Part shown: piece after piece, positions 44,490 through 53,968 of the stretch
How the letters are laid out: each line of letters opens with the position of its first letter
How positions within the stretch are numbered: the stretch's first letter is position 1
NCBI GenBank assembly: GCA_016191785.1
Contig: JACPVJ010000136.1
Coordinates: 22,539 to 86,538 of the forward strand
Length of the DNA stretch: 64,000 bases
Source of the DNA: Myxococcales bacterium
GTDB lineage: Bacteria > Myxococcota_A > Polyangia > Polyangiales > Polyangiaceae
Direction of reading: 5' to 3'
Translations under genes and position numbers: made by a program
Notes under the pieces: model-generated
Database searches by the model: none
The model's input: the letters and a program-made list of their open reading frames with translations, nothing else
Told to the model about the DNA's origin: nothing

Positions 44490-45335
44490 GTGCCCCGCCC
44501 GTTTCGCGCCTGGGAAGCCGCGCTCGACCGCCTGGTCGACGACGAGACCAACGAGCGCATCGACCGCCTGGCGCCCAGCGTGAACGAATACGGTTACGAC
44601 CGTTGGGGCGCATCGCCGGCCGCTACCAAGCGGGCGTTTTCGGCGGTGCGTTACCTCTATCGCCACTACTTTCGCGCCGAGGTCCACGGCATCGAGCAGG
44701 TGCCCGCCGGGCGCGTTCTTCTGATTGGCAATCACAGCGGACAGCTCGCCTACGACGGCATGCTGGTCGCCGCAGCCATGATCCTGGACGCCGAGCCCCC
44801 GCGCTTCGTCCGCGCGATGATCGAGCGCTTCTTCGCCGTGCCCCCCTTCGTGAACGTGCTGATGGCGCGCATGGGGCAGCTGATCGGCGTGCCCGAGAAC
44901 GCCGAGCGCCTCTTGGTACAAGAAGAGGCGGCGGTCTTGGTCTTCCCCGAGGGCGAGCGCGGTGGCGGTCGGGTGTGGAAAGACCGTTACAAGATCATGG
45001 GCTTCGGCCAGGGGTTCTTGCGGCTGGCGCTGAAGACCCGGACCCCCATCGTGCCCTTCGGCTTCGTCGGCGGCGAAGAGATGTGCCCGAGCTTCTCCCG
45101 GATGAAGCCCCTCGCCCGCGTTCTGGGGGTGCCGTACGCGCCCCTCACGCCCACGATCGTCCCGTTGCCGCTGCCGGCGAAGGTGCACATCACCTTCGGC
45201 GCGCCGATGCAGCTCGAGGGCCGGGGCGACGAGGACGACGAAGTGGTGGTCCCCCAAGTGGCCACGGTCGAGGCACAGGTGAAGGCGCTGATCGAGAGCG
45301 GGCTCGCGCGCCGGAAGGGGGTGTTCTTCGGATGA
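44490..45335 (+). CDS. PlsC-like lysophospholipid acyltransferase
   Basis: 281 residues from GTG. Motif I is NHSGQLAYD (NHSGxxxxD in place of the usual NHxxxxD), and VFPEGERGGG is the PEG motif. Such enzymes acylate glycerol phosphates or related lipids at the inner membrane. A short N-terminal helical region precedes the domain. The stop overlaps the SDR start (ATGA), giving an operon acyltransferase-SDR-small ORF. Confidence 0.83.
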   Translation: MPRPFRAWEAALDRLVDDETNERIDRLAPSVNEYGYDRWGASPAATKRAFSAVRYLYRHYFRAEVHGIEQVPAGRVLLIGNHSGQLAYDGMLVAAAMILDAEPPRFVRAMIERFFAVPPFVNVLMARMGQLIGVPENAERLLVQEEAAVLVFPEGERGGGRVWKDRYKIMGFGQGFLRLALKTRTPIVPFGFVGGEEMCPSFSRMKPLARVLGVPYAPLTPTIVPLPLPAKVHITFGAPMQLEGRGDEDDEVVVPQVATVEAQVKALIESGLARRKGVFFG

Positions 45336-46264
45336 CGGAGAAGACCGTGGTCGTGACCGGCGCCGCCGGATCGATCGGGAAGCTCGCGGTCGATCACCTC
45401 TCGCGGCGCGGCTTCGTGGTCCACGCCGTCGACAAGCGGCCGCAGGCTCGTGTGCCCCAAGGCGTGGTCGCCCACGTGGCGGACATCGAGAAGCGCAGCT
45501 TCGACGAGGTGCTGCGCAAGGTCCGCCCGGCGGCCCTCTTGCACCTGGCGCGCGAGCGCCGCTTCACGGTCTCGGCTGCCCAGCGCTACCGCGTGAACTT
45601 CGAGGGCACCACCCGGGTGTTCGAGCTCGGGCTGGCGGCTGGGGTGAGGAAGATCGTGTTCCCGAGCCGGCACACCGTCTACGGCGCGTTGCCCGACAAT
45701 CCCGCGTTCATGCTCGAAGAGCACCCGCCCACCGCAGGCCGCACCTTCCCCGAGATCCAAGATCTGGTGGCCGCGGATCTGTTCGCGTCGGCCATGCTCT
45801 GGCGAAACCCCGAGGCCGAGGTGGTGGTGCTGCGACCGGTGAACGTCCTCGGTCCCACGGTGAACACGCTCTTCTCGCGCTACCTCTCGCCGCGCCGCGT
45901 GTTCACCATCGCCGGCTACGATCCGGTCCACCAGGTGCTGCACGAAGACGACCTGGCGGTTGCCCTCGAGTACGCGCTCGAGCCTGGGCTCAAGGGAGTG
46001 TTCAACGTCACCGGTCCCGGCGAGGTTCCGCTCCACGTCATCGTCGAAGAGAGCGGCGCCCAGCGACTTCCGCTCCCCGAGGCGGTGATCAAGCTGGTCC
46101 GCGGTCGCCTGGGCTTCGCCAGCATTCCGCAGGGCGCCCTCGACTTTCTGAAGTTCCAGTGCACCGTGGACGGAACCCGCTTCTCCAAGGCCACCGGGTT
46201 TGCCGCGCGGCACGACCTGCGCGAGACGATTCGCTCGATGCGGGCACGACGCGTCGAGCCATGA
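45332..46264 (+). CDS. NAD-dependent epimerase/dehydratase-type extended SDR
   Basis: 310 residues. GAAGSIGKLAVDHL is the GxxGxxG nucleotide-binding motif and VDKRP the acidic position for NAD. The catalytic Tyr in the extended-SDR YxxxK position is replaced: the region after SRHTVYG lacks the Lys four residues on (VYGALP), so this may be a non-canonical or binding-only member. Translationally coupled on both sides. Confidence 0.75.
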   Translation: MTEKTVVVTGAAGSIGKLAVDHLSRRGFVVHAVDKRPQARVPQGVVAHVADIEKRSFDEVLRKVRPAALLHLARERRFTVSAAQRYRVNFEGTTRVFELGLAAGVRKIVFPSRHTVYGALPDNPAFMLEEHPPTAGRTFPEIQDLVAADLFASAMLWRNPEAEVVVLRPVNVLGPTVNTLFSRYLSPRRVFTIAGYDPVHQVLHEDDLAVALEYALEPGLKGVFNVTGPGEVPLHVIVEESGAQRLPLPEAVIKLVRGRLGFASIPQGALDFLKFQCTVDGTRFSKATGFAARHDLRETIRSMRARRVEP

Positions 46265-46509
46265 ATGAATCTTCGGGGCCGAGCGTCGATCGTCTCGAGC
46301 CCGTGAAACGCCCCAAGCTGTTCGTCGGCGTGTGGAACGACCTCAACGCCTATTTCCCGCACCTGGATGGCGCCAGCGTGATGACCTTCGAGGCGCGCGA
46401 CCTGGGCGCCATCCGCTTCGGTCCGAGCGCCGAGAGCGCACTGGCCTGGACCCTGTTCCTCTCGCGCCACACCGAGATCCGCGGCACCTTCGAGCGCGCC
46501 CGAAACTAG
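46261..46509 (+). CDS. Small protein coupled to the acyltransferase-SDR operon
   Basis: 82 residues, start overlapping the SDR stop as ATGA. No signal peptide or domain I recognise: KRPKLFVGVWNDLNAYFPHLDGASVMTFEARDLGAIRFG is a compact alpha/beta-looking stretch. Coupling suggests a partner of the two lipid-related enzymes. Confidence 0.6.
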   Translation: MNESSGPSVDRLEPVKRPKLFVGVWNDLNAYFPHLDGASVMTFEARDLGAIRFGPSAESALAWTLFLSRHTEIRGTFERARN

Positions 46510-46570
46510 CCTCGAGCGCGGGCTCGGCCGCGCGTTGCGCACCGCAGCGCCGGACACTAGGCTCCGCGCC

Positions 46571-48391
46571 ATGGCATCTCGAATTGCGCGTCGCGACTTC
46601 TTGGCCGGTCTCGTCGTCACCGTGGCGGTCTCGCCCCTCGGTTGCTCGTCCGACGACGATGGCGGCGGCGAGAGGCCGATCACCTACAGCACCGACCCCG
46701 CCGACCAGGCTCTGGTCTATCCGCAAGGCATCGCCTCGGGTGACCCCAAGCCCGACAGCGTGATCCTCTGGACCCGGGCGCTGCCCAAATCCGGCTCTGG
46801 CAGCGTGAAGGTGATCTACGAGGTCGCCAGCGACGCGGCCTTCGCCACCCTCATCGCCACCGGCAGCGTCGACGTGGACGAGAGCACCGACTGGACGGTG
46901 CGCATCAAGCCCACCGGGCTCACCGCCTACACCGCCTATTACTACCGGTTCAAAGCCGAGGGCACGCAGTCGATCGACGGCCGCACCAAGACGGCGCCGG
47001 CTCCGGACCAAGACGTGTCCGTGCGCTTCGCCTTCGCCTCGTGCCAGGACTTCGTCGGCCGCTACTACCACAGCTGGAAGGCGTTCCTCGCCGAAGCGCC
47101 GGTGGACTTCGTGGTCTGGCTCGGCGACTACATCTACGAGACCGACGGTGATCCGGACTTCCAGACCACCGCGCCGGATCGGAAGATCACCATCCCCGAC
47201 GGCATCGAGATCGCGCCCAAGGTCAAGGCCGCCAAGTCGCTGGAGGACTATCGCGGCCTGTACCGCCAGTATCGCAGCGACGAGCACCTGCAGAAGGTCC
47301 ACGCCACGTACCCCTTCATCATCATCTGGGACGATCACGAGTTCGCCAACGACTCGTGGGGGGACCACTCCACCGATTTCAACGAGAAGAAGGGCGACGA
47401 GAAGAGCACCGCACGCCGCGAGAACGCCAACCAGGCGTGGTTCGAGTACCAGCCGGCGGACGTCACGTTCGACGCGAACAAGGCCTTCCCCGACGACCTG
47501 GTCATCTACCGCACGCTCCGCTACGGCAAGCACGTCGAGCTGTTCTTGACCGATCAGCGCAGCTATCGCGACGACCACTGCATCCCGGAAGGGGCAAAGA
47601 CCTCGGACAAACCCGCGGGCGCCCCCGCCGACATGCCCACCTACGACGAGGCCGGAAAGCTCTCGGCCAACAGCTCGCTCGGCTCGCGCAACTTCTGCAA
47701 AAAAGAAGCGTTCGACAAGATCGAGGCCTTCGTGAAGCCCAAGGTGCTGGGCGACAAGCAGAAGAAGTGGTTCGTCGACGGCATGAAGGCCTCGACGGCC
47801 AGCTGGAAGTTCTGGGGCAACGAGACCCAGCTCTTGCAGATGACGGTGGACCTGACGCTGCCCGCCGTGCCGATCCTCTTCCAGGGCATCTGGTACCTGA
47901 CGGTGGATCAGTGGGACGGCTTCCGGACCGAGCGAAAAGAGGTGCTGCAGGCGCTCTCGGGGGTCGAGAACCTGGTGGTCCTCACCGGCGACATTCACGC
48001 CTTCTACGCCGGCGAGCTCCACGTGGACTTCGACGCGCCGGGCGCCAAGCCCATCGGGGTCGAGTACGTGTGCGCCGGGATCAGCTCGTCACCCTTCCAG
48101 GAGATCGTGGCCACTCAGGTCCTGGGCCTGGACGCCGACGGGAAGTTCGGGCTGAAAGAGCTGGCCGAAGACGTGACCAAGTTCGACGCTGCGGTGACCG
48201 GGGCCAACCCGCACTACAAGCACGTGGACAGCTTCGCCCACGGCATCGCCATCGTCGACGTGAACGCCGACCAGGACATCCAGGTCACCTTCCTCAAGGT
48301 GGCCGACGTGAAGACCAAGGCCTTCGACGGCAAGGCGACGAAGACCGTCTTCAAGACCGTCGCCGGGAGCAACAAGGTCGAGAAGGCCTGA
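46571..48391 (+). CDS. phoD: PhoD-family alkaline phosphatase, Tat-exported lipoprotein
   Basis: 606 residues. Tat signal RRDFLAG (7-13) with lipobox SPLGC (Cys25). PhoD N-terminal domain to about 140 then the catalytic domain: FASCQD, VWLGDYIYE, IIIWDDHEFANDSWG, LTDQRSYRD, LTGDIHAFYA. Phosphodiesterase/phosphomonoesterase using Fe3+ and Ca2+ in characterised members. Start ATG 46571 is the one that places the twin Arg correctly. Confidence 0.9.
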   Translation: MASRIARRDFLAGLVVTVAVSPLGCSSDDDGGGERPITYSTDPADQALVYPQGIASGDPKPDSVILWTRALPKSGSGSVKVIYEVASDAAFATLIATGSVDVDESTDWTVRIKPTGLTAYTAYYYRFKAEGTQSIDGRTKTAPAPDQDVSVRFAFASCQDFVGRYYHSWKAFLAEAPVDFVVWLGDYIYETDGDPDFQTTAPDRKITIPDGIEIAPKVKAAKSLEDYRGLYRQYRSDEHLQKVHATYPFIIIWDDHEFANDSWGDHSTDFNEKKGDEKSTARRENANQAWFEYQPADVTFDANKAFPDDLVIYRTLRYGKHVELFLTDQRSYRDDHCIPEGAKTSDKPAGAPADMPTYDEAGKLSANSSLGSRNFCKKEAFDKIEAFVKPKVLGDKQKKWFVDGMKASTASWKFWGNETQLLQMTVDLTLPAVPILFQGIWYLTVDQWDGFRTERKEVLQALSGVENLVVLTGDIHAFYAGELHVDFDAPGAKPIGVEYVCAGISSSPFQEIVATQVLGLDADGKFGLKELAEDVTKFDAAVTGANPHYKHVDSFAHGIAIVDVNADQDIQVTFLKVADVKTKAFDGKATKTVFKTVAGSNKVEKA

Positions 48392-48419
48392 GCGGCTTCC
48401 GCCTCGGGCCCGCCGGTCG

Positions 48420-50294
48420 TCAGTTGCAGGTGACCTTGGTGACGGTCACGTCGTCGACGTTCCACGACGACACGGTGAACACGCCGGAGCTGCCCACCTG
48501 GTGCCCGAAGCGGACGCGCAGGTTGGCGTTGGCGTGCGCGGAGATGTCATACGACTGCTGGGCCCACGCCGCGTCTTGCACGCCCGGCGAGCTGCCGCTC
48601 TGCCACACCACGACCCAGCTGGTGCCGTTGTAGACCTCGACGATGTTCTGCATGTAGGGCGTGTAGTCGCTGTTCAGCCAGCGCCAGAAGCCCAGGTAGA
48701 GCTTGCTGGCGCCTGCGGCGTTGATCAGCGGACTGGTCAGGTAGTAGTAGCCGTGCACGGTCGTCGAGGCGTTGCCGCCGACCACCACGCCGGCGACGCC
48801 GTTGTCCGCACCGCTGGTGTGGTCCGTGGCTGGGTCCGGGTTGCCGTAGACCTGCCCGGTCGAGACCTTGGTCGCTGCGATCTGCCACTCGGTGCCGAGC
48901 GTCCAGCCCTGGCTGTTGTCACCGAAGCCCTCCGAGAACAGCGTGGTGGGCACCGGATTGGTGCAGCCGGCCGCGGTGCACGCGCCGTTGGTGCAGGTCT
49001 GGCCGGTGGTGCACTTGGTGCCGCAGGCGCCGCAGTTGTTCGGATCGACTTTGACGTCGACGCACAGGCCGTTGCAGTTGGTGGTGCCGCCCGAGCAGAG
49101 CAGCTGGCACGCGCCATTGTTGCAGATCTGGCCCGTGGTGCACTTGGTGCCGCAGGCGCCGCAGTTCTGCGCGTCGATCTTGGTGTCGACGCACTTGCCG
49201 CTGCAGTTGGTGGTGCCGCCGGTGCAGACGATGCCGCACACGCCGCCCGTGCAGCTCTCGCCGGCCACGCAGGCCTTGGCGCAGGTGCCACAGTTCGTCG
49301 GGTCGACCTTCGTGTCGACGCACTTGCCACTGCACAGGGTCGCGCCGCCGCTGCACACCAGGCCGCACTTGCCCGCCGAGCACACCTGGCCCGTCGCACA
49401 CTTGGTGCCGCACGCGCCGCAGTTGTTCGGGTCGAGCTGCGTGTCCACGCAGGTGTTCGAGCAGAGCGTGGTGCCGCCGACGCACACCGTCTTACAGGCG
49501 CCGGCGACGCAGGCTTCACCGCTCGCGCAGGCCGTGCCGCAGGTGCCGCAGTTGTTGGCGTCGAGCTGCGTGTCCACGCACTTTCCACCGCACAGCGTGG
49601 TGCCGCCCACGCACTTGGTGCCGCAGGTGCCGGCCGAGCACACCTCGCCGGTGGCGCAGGCCGTCGCGCAGGCGCCGCAGTTGGCCGGGTCGACCCCCGT
49701 GTCGACGCACTTGCCGCTGCACAAAGTGGTCCCACCCACGCACTGGGTCCCGCACTGCCCCGCCGAGCAGACCTCGCCGCTCTTGCAGGTCGTCCCGCAC
49801 GCGCCGCAGTTGGTCGGGTCCACGCTCGTGTCGACGCACTTGCCGGTGCACTGCGTGGTCCCGCCCGAGCAGGTGACGCCGCAGGCCCCGTTGGAGCACA
49901 CCTCGCCCACGTTGCAGATCTTGCCGCACTCTCCGCAGTTGGAGACGTCGCTCTGCACGTTGACGCAGGCCCCGTTGCACTGCGTGGTGCCGCCGCTGCA
50001 GCTCGAGCCGCACTTGCCGCTCGAGCAGAACTCGCCCGCGCCGCACTTGTTGTTGCACGCCCCGCAGTGATTCGGGTTGTACTGCCCGTCGATGCACTGC
50101 CCGGTGCAAGCGAGCAGCCCGCTAGGGCAACCCGAAGCTCCACCCGTGCCGCCGCCTCCGCCCGTGGCGCCGGCGCCGCCCACGCCGCTGGTCCCACCCA
50201 CCCCGTCATCCGTGCTGGCGCTACACGCGGCGCTCAGGCCGCCCGATGCAAAGGCGAGCAGTGCGGCAACCGTCAACGTCCAAGAATGGCGCAT
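48420..50294 (-). CDS. Lipoprotein with nine Cys-rich 43-residue repeats and jelly-roll-like C-terminus
   Basis: 624 residues. Lipobox SAAC (Cys24), short Gly linker, then nine tandem repeats of about 43 residues (roughly 56-442) of the form CxGGTTxCxGKCVDTxxDPxNCGACGTxCxxGEVCSxGxCG. The C-terminal ~175 residues form a beta-sandwich domain (MAM/jelly-roll-like: SEGFGDNSQGW, LYLGFWRW, VSSWNVDDVTV), often a carbohydrate- or protein-binding fold. Likely an adhesin or surface scaffold. Divergent from the next lipoprotein gene by 177 bp. Confidence 0.8.
   Translation of the reverse strand: MRHSWTLTVAALLAFASGGLSAACSASTDDGVGGTSGVGGAGATGGGGGTGGASGCPSGLLACTGQCIDGQYNPNHCGACNNKCGAGEFCSSGKCGSSCSGGTTQCNGACVNVQSDVSNCGECGKICNVGEVCSNGACGVTCSGGTTQCTGKCVDTSVDPTNCGACGTTCKSGEVCSAGQCGTQCVGGTTLCSGKCVDTGVDPANCGACATACATGEVCSAGTCGTKCVGGTTLCGGKCVDTQLDANNCGTCGTACASGEACVAGACKTVCVGGTTLCSNTCVDTQLDPNNCGACGTKCATGQVCSAGKCGLVCSGGATLCSGKCVDTKVDPTNCGTCAKACVAGESCTGGVCGIVCTGGTTNCSGKCVDTKIDAQNCGACGTKCTTGQICNNGACQLLCSGGTTNCNGLCVDVKVDPNNCGACGTKCTTGQTCTNGACTAAGCTNPVPTTLFSEGFGDNSQGWTLGTEWQIAATKVSTGQVYGNPDPATDHTSGADNGVAGVVVGGNASTTVHGYYYLTSPLINAAGASKLYLGFWRWLNSDYTPYMQNIVEVYNGTSWVVVWQSGSSPGVQDAAWAQQSYDISAHANANLRVRFGHQVGSSGVFTVSSWNVDDVTVTKVTCN
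48969..50129 (-). repeat. Nine 129-bp coding repeats
   Basis: Approximate extent of the nine 43-codon units of the Cys-rich lipoprotein. Units share 'NCGACGT' and 'GKCVDT' segments at protein level with moderate DNA divergence, so recent homogenisation is limited. Confidence 0.7.
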
Positions 50295-50471
50295 GGCGAA
50301 AAGCTCCTCCCGAAGCCGAGGCTGGCCCGAGTATCGACCAGGGTAGCCCCTTTCGGCCCGGCGGTCGCTGTGGGTTTTCTACGGTCAATCTCGCACCGCC
50401 GCGCCCGGCGTTTCCGAAGGGCTCCAGTTTGAGCTAGCCTCCCCGGCGCCGGCTCGGCAGGGGAGTACGCC

Positions 50472-51155
50472 ATGAACTTCAAGTCCTTCAAGTTGCTGTT
50501 TGGTTTCGGGCTGTGTGCGGTCGCGGCTTCGGGCATGCCTGCCTGTGGCGGCGACGATGACGACGGCGGCGGCGGCGGCGCCGGCACCGGCGGCAAGGAC
50601 GCCGGCACCGGCGGCACCGGCGCCACGGGCGGCACGGCGGGCAGTGGCGGCACGGGTGGCAGCGGCGCCACCGGTGGCAGCGGCGCCACCGGCGGCAGCG
50701 ACGGCGGCCAGACCATCACGTGCAAGAGCGCGACCTGCAAGTCGTACAGCATTGCGGGCCAGCTCACGCTCGGGCCGTGCTGCGCTGGTGCGGGCAAAGA
50801 CATCTGCGGCGTGGACGTCGACGCCACCGTCAGCGGCCTGATCGGGATCAAGCCCGGCTGCTACGAGCTCGACCAGAAGGGCAACAAGGACACCAGCTGC
50901 CCGGCGATAACCATCGCGTCTTTCACCTTCGATGGCTGCTGCAACGCCACCGCGAAGCAGTGCAGTTACCTGATCGATGCGACCGGCCTTCAGGGGCCCA
51001 ACATGGGCTGTATCGATCCCGCTCAGATCCCCACCGACGGCAGCACCACTCCCAAGGCGTGCACGCCCGGTGGCAGCGACGGCGGGTCCGACGCGGCGAC
51101 CGACGGCAGCAGCGACGCCACCGGCGACGCGCCGGCGGACACCGGCGCGGGCTGA
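50472..51155 (+). CDS. Gly-linker lipoprotein with Cys-containing domain
   Basis: 227 residues. Lipobox MPAC near residue 25, Asp/Gly then GTGG linker to about 80, then ~110 residues with eleven Cys (CKSATCKSY, GPCCAGAGKDIC, GCCNATAKQC), ending in an acidic Gly/Ser/Asp tail. No named domain. Converges on the P-type ATPase gene. Confidence 0.65.
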   Translation: MNFKSFKLLFGFGLCAVAASGMPACGGDDDDGGGGGAGTGGKDAGTGGTGATGGTAGSGGTGGSGATGGSGATGGSDGGQTITCKSATCKSYSIAGQLTLGPCCAGAGKDICGVDVDATVSGLIGIKPGCYELDQKGNKDTSCPAITIASFTFDGCCNATAKQCSYLIDATGLQGPNMGCIDPAQIPTDGSTTPKACTPGGSDGGSDAATDGSSDATGDAPADTGAG

Positions 51156-51165
51156 GCCGCGAGCG

Positions 51166-53742
51166 TTACGCGGGGTCGGCGCCTCGCCGGGCGGTCGACC
51201 CCGCTCGCAGCAAGCCCGGCAGAGCCAGCTTGACTAGCTCGAACCACACCAGGCACGCCGCGCCCGCCGCCACCGCCCGCGCCGTGTCGTAGAGGCGTGG
51301 CGTGCCGAAATGGAACAAGCTCTGGATGGGCGGCGCGTAGAGGGCCAGCCCGAGCACGGTCAGGGCTCCAGCCAAGATCAAACGCGCCGGCAGGTTCGGC
51401 GAGCTCAGGTTGCCCAGCACCGACCGCGTCCACGAGCGGTTGGTGGCGATCAGCGCCAGGTTGCCCGCCACCAGGGTGGTGAAGGTGAGCGCCCGCGCCA
51501 CCGGCTCCGGCGCTCCCTGGCTCAGCGCGTGACCGAAGACGAGCAGCGCGGCCACGAGCAGACTGGCGCCCTGGAGCACGGCCATGGCCACCAGCCGCGG
51601 CTCGAACAGGCGCGCGTGGGCGGGCCGCGGCGGGCGGCGCATCACGTCGATGTCCTCGGGCTCGGCCTCGAACGCGATCGAGCACGCCGGGTCGATCACC
51701 AGCTCGAGGAACACGATGTGCACCGGGAACAGCGCCAGCGGCCAGCCCAGCAGCACGGGCACGAGCGACATGCCGGCAATCGGCACGTGGATGGCGATGA
51801 TGTACGCCATGGCCTTGCGCAGGTTGGCGAAGATACGGCGGCCGAGCCGCACCGCGGCGACGATCGACGAGAAGTCGTCGTCGGTCAGCACCAGCGAGGC
51901 GGACTCGCGCGCCACATCGGTGCCGCGCCCGCCCATCGCGACCCCGATGTGCGCCGCCTTGAGCGACGGCGCGTCGTTCACTCCGTCGCCGGTCATGGCC
52001 ACGATCTCGCCGGCCTCCTTCAGCGCCTGCACCAGCCGCAGTTTTTGCTCGGGCACGGCGCGAGCGAACACGCGGGTCGTGCGCACGCGTTCGCGCAGCT
52101 CGACGTCGGACAAAGCGTCGAGCTCCGGGCCGGTGATGAGCCCATAGGGCTCGGGGAGGCGCGCTTCGCTCGCGACCACGCGGGCCGTCTCGGCATAGTC
52201 TCCGGTGATCATCACCACCGAGATGCCCGCAGCCCGGCACTCGTCCACCGCCTGCGGCACGGTCTCGCGCAGCGGGTCCCGGAGCCCCACCAGACCCACC
52301 AGCTCGAAGTCGTAGTCGTGCTGCTGCGCGGGGAGATCGTCGCCGTCGAAGTACGCTCGCGCCACCGCCAGCACCCGCAGCCCACGGCTCGCCAGCGCTA
52401 CGACCTCCTTGCGGATCGACTCCCCTTCGACCGCCGGAAGGTGACACAGGTCCACGATGGCTTCGGGGGCACCTTTGGCCGCGATCACCCGTCGCCGGCC
52501 GGACCTGGCGCGCCACACGTGGGCGACGCTGAGCAGCTGGGCCGAGAGCGGATACTCGCGCACCAGCTCCCAGCCGTCGTGCAGGTGCTCGGTGCCCGCG
52601 AGTGTCTCGCGCCCGAGCTCGTGGAACGCGATCTCCATCGGGTCGAATGGGTCCCGCTGGCTTGCCAAGATGCCGAACTCGACCACCTGATGCACGGCTT
52701 CCGGGAGCTCTCCGCCGGACACCTCGTGCGTACCGGTGGGTGACCACAGCGCGCCGATGGTCATGCGATTGTAGGTCAGGGTGCCCGTCTTGTCGGTGCA
52801 GAGCACGGTCGCGGCGCCCAAGAGCTCGATGGCGGGCACGCGGCGCGTGAGCACGTTGCGCTTGGACAGGCGCCATGCGCCGAGCGCCATGAACACGGTG
52901 AGCACCACCGGGAACTCTTCGGGCAGCACCGCCATGGCCAGCGCCAGCCCGGCCAGAAGCCCGCGGAGCCAGTCGCCTCGGGTCACCCCGTACACGCCGA
53001 GCAAGAGCAGGCACAGCGCGAGCCCGCCGAGCGCCACGCGGCCCACCACCCGCGCGACCTCGGTCTCGAGGGGGGTACGCTGGTCTTCGAGGCTCTGCAG
53101 CGTCGCGCCGATCTTGCCCAGCTCGCTCCGCTGCCCCGTGGCCGTCACCCGCGCCACGCCCTGGCCCCGCACCACCAGCGTGCCGCTGAAGACGTACGGC
53201 AGGTCGTCCCCACCCGGGCGCGGCACCTCGACCGTGGGAGAGGCAGCCGCAGCCTTGCGCACCGGCACCGACTCTCCCGTGAGCAACGACTCGTCGACGC
53301 TCAGGCTCGAGGCGTCGAGCAAGAGCGCGTCCGCGGGCACGCGGTCCCCTTCGGCCAGCACCATCACGTCGCCCTCCACCACGTCGCGGCCGGCGATGCG
53401 CTTCTTCACTCCGTCGCGGATCACCGAGGCGCGCGGGCTGGACAGGTCGCGCAGCGCGGCGAGCGCGCGCTCGGTCTTGCGCTCTTGATAGAGCGTGATG
53501 GTGATGATGACGCCGACGAACGTGAGCAAGATCAGCGCCTCGCGCACGTCCCCGAGCACCAGGTAGAGCGCCCCGGTGCCGAGCAAGAGCAGCAACATCG
53601 GTTCTTTCAGGACCGCCAGGAGCGTGCCGAAGAGGCTTTGCTCGGCGTCGGACGGCAGCTCGTTCGGCCCGTCCCGGGTCAGGCGCTCTCGCGCCCCGGC
53701 CTCGGACAGACCCCGCTCTCTTCGAAGGTCGAATCCGGGCAT
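51166..53742 (-). CDS. P-type cation-transporting ATPase
   Basis: 858 residues. Complete P-type set: actuator TGES (155-158), M4 PEEFP (274-278), phosphorylation motif DKTGTLT (Asp317), GDGVNDAP in the P domain, and about ten membrane helices. It resembles P2A calcium-type pumps in layout, but PEEFP in M4 instead of PEGLP leaves the cation undetermined (Ca2+, Mn2+ or other). No N-terminal metal-binding domain. Divergent from the activase gene by 226 bp. Confidence 0.9.
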   Translation of the reverse strand: MPGFDLRRERGLSEAGARERLTRDGPNELPSDAEQSLFGTLLAVLKEPMLLLLLGTGALYLVLGDVREALILLTFVGVIITITLYQERKTERALAALRDLSSPRASVIRDGVKKRIAGRDVVEGDVMVLAEGDRVPADALLLDASSLSVDESLLTGESVPVRKAAAASPTVEVPRPGGDDLPYVFSGTLVVRGQGVARVTATGQRSELGKIGATLQSLEDQRTPLETEVARVVGRVALGGLALCLLLLGVYGVTRGDWLRGLLAGLALAMAVLPEEFPVVLTVFMALGAWRLSKRNVLTRRVPAIELLGAATVLCTDKTGTLTYNRMTIGALWSPTGTHEVSGGELPEAVHQVVEFGILASQRDPFDPMEIAFHELGRETLAGTEHLHDGWELVREYPLSAQLLSVAHVWRARSGRRRVIAAKGAPEAIVDLCHLPAVEGESIRKEVVALASRGLRVLAVARAYFDGDDLPAQQHDYDFELVGLVGLRDPLRETVPQAVDECRAAGISVVMITGDYAETARVVASEARLPEPYGLITGPELDALSDVELRERVRTTRVFARAVPEQKLRLVQALKEAGEIVAMTGDGVNDAPSLKAAHIGVAMGGRGTDVARESASLVLTDDDFSSIVAAVRLGRRIFANLRKAMAYIIAIHVPIAGMSLVPVLLGWPLALFPVHIVFLELVIDPACSIAFEAEPEDIDVMRRPPRPAHARLFEPRLVAMAVLQGASLLVAALLVFGHALSQGAPEPVARALTFTTLVAGNLALIATNRSWTRSVLGNLSSPNLPARLILAGALTVLGLALYAPPIQSLFHFGTPRLYDTARAVAAGAACLVWFELVKLALPGLLRAGSTARRGADPA

Positions 53743-53925
53743 CCACCGCGTAGATCCCCCCCGCGCCTGGGGCGGTCAAGCGGCGCGTGTCGAGACCCGG
53801 GCGCGCCGCCTGGTCTGACGGCGACGTTCTTCCTCAGGCTGTGAGCACGACACAGCGCGCTAGATCGGCCCGCAAATGCCCGAATCGACGTGGGGGAAAT
53901 GATGGATGTCACCCCGCCCGGCTGG

Positions 53926-53945
53926 CACTGACGCCAGTGTCAGTG
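53926..53945. promoter_or_regulatory. Inverted repeat CACTGAC-N6-GTCAGTG, candidate operator
   Basis: Perfect 7-bp arms with a 6-nt spacer, ending 23 nt before the start of the activase gene. Size and symmetry suit a dimeric repressor site (TetR/GntR class); the regulator is unknown and not encoded next to it. Confidence 0.45.
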
Positions 53946-53968
53946 AACGAGGCTAGGCTGCGCGGGTC

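Noticed and set aside
48501..50432. 643-codon rightward frame opposite the Cys-rich lipoprotein
   Set aside because: Periodic shadow of the 129-bp repeats; Ala/Arg/Val-rich without signal or domain.
51023..53779. 918-codon frame overlapping the P-type ATPase in another frame
   Set aside because: Arg-rich shadow; the other frame carries all P-type ATPase motifs.
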